From contig NZ_VWOX01000016.1 in the NCBI RefSeq assembly GCF_008629675.1, forward strand, positions 1 through 64,000: 64,000 nt of DNA, given 5' to 3'. The position numbers were made by a program, and so were the translations under genes. The stretch comes from Roseiconus nitratireducens. GTDB lineage: Bacteria > Planctomycetota > Planctomycetia > Pirellulales > Pirellulaceae. Under the pieces are notes generated by a model. The model was not told the DNA's origin. It did no database searches and saw only the letters and a list, made by a program, of their open reading frames with translations. This document shows positions 62,897 to 64,000 of this stretch, in pieces; position 1 is the stretch's first letter; each line of letters opens with the position of its first letter.

Positions 62897-64000
62897 ATGC
62901 TCAGCACGGCAAAGTCTCAATCGCTCACCCTGCTCAACAAGGTGACGTGTCCGCACTGTTGGCACGCCTACGCGCCCGAGGAGTCGTTGTGGATTTCGGA
63001 GCACCCGGATCTGTTGGGTGATGCGAAGCTGGGCTTCCAGCACGCCAAGCGTTTTCTCCCCAGCCGATTCAGCCCCCAGGGCGATGCGATCGACGAACTG
63101 GGACAGTATGCGACTCGGATGGCATGTCCGCGCTGCCATTTGCACGTCCCCCGGTCGATGTACCAGGTGCCCAGTTTATTTTTCAGCATCTTTGGCGCCC
63201 CCGCGTGCGGTAAGAGTTATTTTCTGACGTCGATGTCCTGGAAGTTGCGGCAGACGCTTCCGAAGCGTTTCGCGGTCTCGTTAAGCGACGTCGACGCGGC
63301 GACCAACTCGCGGATTCATGAATACGAAGAATTGCAATTCATGAACCCGGATCTGGACACGCCCGTCGCTTTGGCGAAGACCGAAGAACAGGGCGACATG
63401 TACGACACCGTGGACATGGGCGATCACAGCGTGTCGCTGCCGCGTCCGTTCATGTTCAATTTGCAGCCGCTATCCAGCCATCCCCGGTACAGTCGCAACC
63501 GAGAGATTTCCAAGCTGGTTTGTTTGTACGACAACGCGGGGGAAAGCTTTTTTCCCGGGGCGGATAAGACCGTCAATCCGGTCACGCGTCACTTGGCGTG
63601 TTCGAAGTGTCTGTTCTTCTGCTTCGATCCGACCCAGGACACGCGATTCCGGAGGGCCTGCGAGGGCAAGTCGGATGATCCCCAGATGGCGTCGCGGACG
63701 TCCAGGATGGCGCGTGAAACCACCGTCCGTCAGGACACGATTTTGTTGGAAGCGATCCAGCGGGTGCGGCGGCACGCGGGATTGCGTGACGATGAACTTC
63801 ATCAGCGACCATTGGTGATCATCGTGACGAAGTGGGACGCCTGGAAGAATCTGTTGCCGGACATTTCCAACGAGGAACCCTACCTGCCGGTGGAAGGATC
63901 GAAGCTGTGCCGCTTGGACAGCGCCCGAATCAAGAACGTTTCGGACAAGGTGGGTGAGTTGATGGCGGAGATCTGTCCTGAGATCGTTGCCGCCGCCGAA
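62897..64000 (+). CDS. Zinc-ribbon P-loop GTPase-like protein (DO-GTPase2-like), 3' end outside window
   Basis: An open frame of 368 codons from ATG 62897 to the window end. It begins MLSTAKSQSLTLLNKVTCPH and carries two CxxC pairs (Cys18/Cys21 and Cys77/Cys80) framing a probable zinc ribbon. A P-loop FGAPACGKSYF follows (G100 to S107), then DNAGE at 212-216 as a G3-type DxxG motif and VTKWD at 310-314 as a G4-type (N/T)KxD motif. The order suggests a TRAFAC-like GTPase related to the DO-GTPase2 group found in conflict-associated systems. The 3' end and any partner genes lie beyond the window, so the system it belongs to cannot be judged. Confidence 0.7.
   Translation, partial: MLSTAKSQSLTLLNKVTCPHCWHAYAPEESLWISEHPDLLGDAKLGFQHAKRFLPSRFSPQGDAIDELGQYATRMACPRCHLHVPRSMYQVPSLFFSIFGAPACGKSYFLTSMSWKLRQTLPKRFAVSLSDVDAATNSRIHEYEELQFMNPDLDTPVALAKTEEQGDMYDTVDMGDHSVSLPRPFMFNLQPLSSHPRYSRNREISKLVCLYDNAGESFFPGADKTVNPVTRHLACSKCLFFCFDPTQDTRFRRACEGKSDDPQMASRTSRMARETTVRQDTILLEAIQRVRRHAGLRDDELHQRPLVIIVTKWDAWKNLLPDISNEEPYLPVEGSKLCRLDSARIKNVSDKVGELMAEICPEIVAAAE

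Overview
The window is GC-rich bacterial chromosome with dense genes on both strands. It looks like a member of the Planctomycetota, most likely a Pirellulaceae (Rhodopirellula-like) marine or freshwater bacterium. The grounds are inference from gene content: two secreted Cys-type sulfatases, a methenyl-tetrahydromethanopterin cyclohydrolase (a pathway restricted among bacteria to planctomycetes, methylotrophs and a few others), an ECF sigma factor beside a very large Ser/Thr kinase, an exosortase in a polysaccharide locus, and several small conserved-looking proteins without a named family. Few genes have a strong Shine-Dalgarno sequence. Many intergenic gaps hold three families of GC-rich palindromic repeats.

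Layout. 0.2-5.6 kb (-): FHA/GAF sigma-54 activator, GT1 glycosyltransferase and TolC-like protein. 6.4-11.6 kb: CstA-like transporter (-), thioredoxin reductase (+) and an Nramp-related transporter lacking the DPGN motif (+). 11.7-17.2 kb (-): rhomboid protease, then an operon mch / RimK-like ATP-grasp ligase / OleC-like AMP ligase. 17.4-19.0 kb (+): def-fmt. 19.4-23.4 kb: small lipoprotein, small conserved protein, AroH chorismate mutase coupled to an unknown protein, a membrane protein, ndk. 23.8-29.0 kb: lexA (-) facing away from dnaA (+), then dnaB (+). 29.2-32.0 kb (-): esterase and secreted protein, overlapping by 4 nt. 33.4-41.3 kb: extracellular-polysaccharide block (NAD-sugar epimerase, Wzc/ExoP-type tyrosine kinase, exosortase, TPR protein). 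42.1-47.5 kb (+): cimA behind an apparent Ile/Val leader-peptide attenuator, valS, and a Minf_1886-type protein. 47.9-53.5 kb: Cys-rich secreted protein, bcp, zwf, FmdB-type protein, NAD(P)HX epimerase, SMP-30-like protein. 53.7-58.2 kb: two sulfatases and a DUF1573 protein. 58.3-64 kb (+): ECF sigma factor, giant kinase, small coupled protein, and a zinc-ribbon GTPase cut off by the window end.

The strongest novel signal is upstream of cimA (42081-42352). In order it holds a good sigma-70 promoter, a 21-codon ORF with two Ile-Ile pairs and three Val, a hairpin whose loop is the second Ile-Ile pair, an 8-nt strand just after the leader stop codon that is complementary to the terminator's 5' arm, and an intrinsic terminator ending 15 nt before the cimA ATG. 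This is the architecture of ribosome-mediated attenuation responding to isoleucine (and perhaps valine), placed on the pyruvate/citramalate route to isoleucine. I am not aware of such a leader being described in planctomycetes.

Other points worth following: a Minf_1886-family gene whose conserved N-terminus precedes any canonical start codon; a 48-codon ORF with a near-perfect Shine-Dalgarno next to the polysaccharide genes; a 145-bp REPIN-like element in three copies; and the mch / ATP-grasp / AMP-ligase operon. I found no tRNA, rRNA, CRISPR array, prophage or insertion sequence.
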